64,000 bases of DNA, taken from NCBI GenBank assembly GCA_963716245.1, contig OY970300.1:62001-126000 (forward strand), written 5' to 3'. Positions 62,039 to 64,000 of this stretch are shown in pieces. Every line of letters begins with the position of its first letter. Positions within the stretch are counted from its first letter, which is position 1. Under the pieces are notes generated by a model. It was given only the letters and a program-made list of their open reading frames with translations, searched no databases and was not told the DNA's origin. The translations under genes were made by a program, and so were the position numbers. The stretch is from VRUE01 sp963716245. Its GTDB lineage: Bacteria; Actinomycetota; Thermoleophilia; Solirubrobacterales; 70-9.

Positions 62039-62066
62039 CATTGATTCTTACAGCGCCGTCGGACTG

Positions 62067-63395
62067 TCAGGGAGCCTCGGCGGGAGGGCTGTTGATTCCC
62101 TCGCGGAGCTTGCCGACGCGAGCGGCGAGCTCGCCGTCCTCGGCGAGGGCGGCCTCGACCCGGCGCAGCGAGTTGAGGACGGTGGAGTGATCGCGCCCGC
62201 CGTAGAGCCGCCCGATCTGGGGCAGCGACAGGTCGGTCGACTCGCGGGTGAGGAGCATCGCGACCTGGCGAGCGCGCAGCGGCGCCGCCGCACGGGTCGA
62301 GCCGACCAGCTCGGCCCGGGAGATGCCGAACGCGCCCGCCACGGCCTGCTGGATCTCTTCGACCGTGGTCGGGCGCGAGGGGGCGCCGTGCGGGATCAGC
62401 TCGGCGATCAGCTCCGGGCTGAGCGGTCGCGCGGTGAGCGAGGCGTGCGCGACGACTCGGGTCAGGGCGCCGTGCAGGCGCCGGACGTTGGCGTCGATGC
62501 GATGGGCGAGCTCGGAGAGGGCGTCGCGGTCGCCCTCGGGCACTCCCGCCTCGCGCGCCAGGCGCCGCAGGACGGTCAGCCGGGTCGGCAGGTCGGGCTG
62601 GTCGACGGGCACGGTCAGCCCCCACTCGAACCGGTCGCGCAGGCGCGAGGCGAGCGTCGAGAGCTCGCTCGGCAGCCGGTCGGCCGAGAGGATCAGCTGG
62701 CTGCCGCCCTCGTAGAGCGCGTTGAAGGTGTGGAAGAACTCCTCCTCGGTGTGCTGCTTGCCCTGGAGGAACTGGACGTCGTCGACGAGCAGGACGTCGA
62801 GATCGCGGTAGCGCTCCTTGAACGCCGCGGTGCCGCTTGAGCGCAGCGCGGCGACGAACTCGTTGGTGAAGCGCTCGGCCGTCGTGTAGCGGACGCCGAG
62901 GGAGGGGGCGTTGGCCCGCAGGTAGTGGGCGATCGCGACGAGGAGGTGCGTCTTGCCGAGCCCGGGCGGGCCGTGGAGGAAGAGCGGGTTGTAGGCCTCC
63001 GAAGGAGCCTCGGCGACGGCGAGCGCCGCCGCGTGCGCGACCCGGTTTCCCTCGCCGATGACGAAGCGGTCGAACGTGTAGTTGGGGTTCAGCTCGATCC
63101 CGTCGCCGGCGCCCTCCGCGAGCCCCGTCGCCCCCGCCGGAGCCTCGGCGAAGCTGATCGCCTCCAGATCGGAGGTCGCCTCCAGCGCTTCGCGAATCAG
63201 CACGGTGTAGCGGCGTTCGACCCAGACGCGGACGCCGTCGGGCGCGGTCAGGTAGACGGTCGCCCCGTGCACGCCGGCGGGCCTCAGGGGCTCCAGCCAA
63301 AGCTGGAAGGTCGGCTCCGGAACCGCCTCGCGCAGGCGCGCCCGCACACCCTCCCAGAGGGCGTCGAGGCTCTGTGCAGGCGGGTCGTCGGGCAC
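62067..63395 (-). CDS. dnaA: Chromosomal replication initiator DnaA
   Basis: 442 residues from GTG 63395; the open frame further upstream is antisense to rpmH and its promoter. Domain I 'SLDALWEGVRARLREAVPEP' with 'FQLWLEPLRP', a very short domain II, then AAA+ Walker A 'GPPGLGKT' (142–149), Walker B 'DVLLVDDVQFL' and 'NALYEGGSQLILSADRLPSE'. Domain IV ends with the DNA-binding signature 'YGGRDHSTVLNSLRRVE'. Opens oriC by binding DnaA boxes such as those next to it. Confidence 0.97.
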   Translation of the reverse strand: MPDDPPAQSLDALWEGVRARLREAVPEPTFQLWLEPLRPAGVHGATVYLTAPDGVRVWVERRYTVLIREALEATSDLEAISFAEAPAGATGLAEGAGDGIELNPNYTFDRFVIGEGNRVAHAAALAVAEAPSEAYNPLFLHGPPGLGKTHLLVAIAHYLRANAPSLGVRYTTAERFTNEFVAALRSSGTAAFKERYRDLDVLLVDDVQFLQGKQHTEEEFFHTFNALYEGGSQLILSADRLPSELSTLASRLRDRFEWGLTVPVDQPDLPTRLTVLRRLAREAGVPEGDRDALSELAHRIDANVRRLHGALTRVVAHASLTARPLSPELIAELIPHGAPSRPTTVEEIQQAVAGAFGISRAELVGSTRAAAPLRARQVAMLLTRESTDLSLPQIGRLYGGRDHSTVLNSLRRVEAALAEDGELAARVGKLREGINSPPAEAP

Positions 63396-63449
63396 CGGCG
63401 AGCGACCATAGCGGCGCCTCTTCGCGCCGAGCCCAGGCGTGCCGCAAAT

Positions 63450-63483
63450 CCCGGAGAAAGTTTCTCGGGCCCGTCCGTATACT
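63450..63483 (+). promoter_or_regulatory. rpmH promoter with overlapping palindrome
   Basis: TATACT (63478–63483) is a near-consensus −10, 10 bases before the rpmH ATG, implying a leaderless or nearly leaderless mRNA. A near-perfect palindrome (63450–63469, CCCGGAGAAAG/TTTCTCGGG) covers the −35 position, where no good hexamer is seen. The divergent dnaA gene starts at 63395. Confidence 0.5.
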
Positions 63484-63493
63484 GCGACGGCCA

Positions 63494-63628
63494 ATGAAGC
63501 GGACCTACCAGCCGAAGAGGCGAAAGCGGGCGAAGACGCACGGTTTCCGGGCGCGGATGAGCACCCGCGCCGGCAGGGCGATCCTGAAGCGACGCCGGCG
63601 CAAAGGCCGGAAGCGCCTCACCCCTTAG
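63494..63628 (+). CDS. rpmH: 50S ribosomal protein L34
   Basis: 44 residues, ATG start. 'MKRTYQPKRRKRAKTHGFRA' and 'RAGRAILKRRRRKGRKRLT' are the complete L34 signature; size is standard. Part of the large ribosomal subunit near the exit tunnel. Only 10 bases separate its −10 from the ATG and there is no ribosome site, so translation is probably leaderless. Two bases before rnpA. Confidence 0.97.
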   Translation: MKRTYQPKRRKRAKTHGFRARMSTRAGRAILKRRRRKGRKRLTP

Positions 63629-63630
63629 AG

Positions 63631-63999
63631 ATGCCGAAGCGACGCCGGCTCTCGCGGAGCGGTGAGTTCGACCGCGTCTACCGTGACGGCTCCTCCCATG
63701 CGACCCGCCACCTCGTCCTCTACAGCTTCCCTCGCAGCGACGAGGAGCAGCGCGGCGTGCGGCTCGGCGTGTCGGCGAGCCGCAAGGTCGGCGGGGCCGT
63801 CGAGCGCAACCGGGTCAAGCGGGCGCTCCGCGAGGCGTTCTGGGAGGTCGCCGAGGGCCTTCCCCCGACCCACGACTTCGTCCTGGTCGCGCGCCCGGAG
63901 ATCGGCGAGTTGATCGAGCGCGAGGGCACCGCGGGCGTGCGGGGGACCCTGGAAGAGGCCCTGGCGCAGACGGGGATCGCGGAGGAGCGTTCCACGTGA
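63631..63999 (+). CDS. rnpA: Ribonuclease P protein component
   Basis: 122 residues, ATG start two bases after the rpmH stop. 'RLSRSGEFDRVYRDGSSHAT' and the RNR motif 'VERNRVKRALREAFWEV' identify RnpA. It assists the RNase P RNA in cutting tRNA 5' leaders. The stop is at the window edge (63997–63999); a GTG at 63996 overlapping it (GTGA) is the likely start of the next gene, usually yidD. Confidence 0.95.
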   Translation: MPKRRRLSRSGEFDRVYRDGSSHATRHLVLYSFPRSDEEQRGVRLGVSASRKVGGAVERNRVKRALREAFWEVAEGLPPTHDFVLVARPEIGELIEREGTAGVRGTLEEALAQTGIAEERST

Positions 64000-64000
64000 A

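Overview
This window is from the chromosome of a high-GC actinobacterium. The best fit is the class Thermoleophilia (Solirubrobacterales-like), though this is inferred and not proven. Three things point there: the order rpmH–dnaA–dnaN–recF–DUF721–gyrB–gyrA at the right end; a complete actinobacterial kinase/FHA/PP2C/RodA/PBP/PASTA-kinase operon; and large secreted beta-propeller and Fn3-type proteins with a 'RAWExVSP' signature, which I recall from Solirubrobacterales annotations only as hypothetical proteins. Many starts are GTG or TTG, and 4-base stop/start overlaps are common. No tRNA, rRNA, CRISPR array or recognisable transposase was seen. No gene-free stretch reaches 300 bases.

Left part (1–12.7 kb): the tail of a tyrosinase-like gene is followed by a separate small gene resembling the C-terminal KFDV domain of polyphenol oxidases. 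Next is a minus-strand operon (12492 down to 1147, perhaps to 535) of four very large secreted proteins joined by 4-base overlaps. Two are propeller proteins and two are Cys-rich repeat proteins, in alternating order. All four have strongly basic C-terminal tails. This is the best candidate for an undescribed system.

12.7–20 kb: an array of TetR-family regulators on both strands. It includes one 455-residue protein with two complete TetR units, and it is interrupted by a DUF234-type ATPase with a tandem-palindrome site upstream. With the TetR gene at 535–1137 the window carries nine TetR units, several sharing the same short arm before helix 1.

20–24.5 kb: an enoyl-CoA hydratase, a frameshifted patatin/Vps62-like gene whose nucleophile serine position reads alanine, metF and a DUF3105 membrane protein.

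24.5–38 kb: a surface-polysaccharide locus with two acyltransferases, a phosphoglycosyl transferase, three glycosyltransferases, a flippase, an O-antigen ligase/polymerase, a FlgD-Ig-like anchored protein, a LytR_C protein, a CapD/FlaA1-type dehydratase, DedA and UppP. Two intergenic copies of a ~50-base repeat with a covarying hairpin lie here. A separate palindromic element sits in frame inside the ligase gene.

38–52.9 kb: purM with a kinase carrying a discoidin-like sensor; then ddl and the cell-wall/division signalling operon, in which fhaA appears to start at an ATC codon; then an anchored CARDB-like protein, pheA and an HNH protein.

52.9–64 kb: a RES–Xre/DUF2384 toxin–antitoxin pair with a multi-half-site operator, then gyrA, gyrB (with a long insert), DUF721/dciA, recF, dnaN, dnaA, rpmH and rnpA. 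DnaA boxes cluster between dnaN and dnaA, so the replication origin is probably here or just past the right edge.
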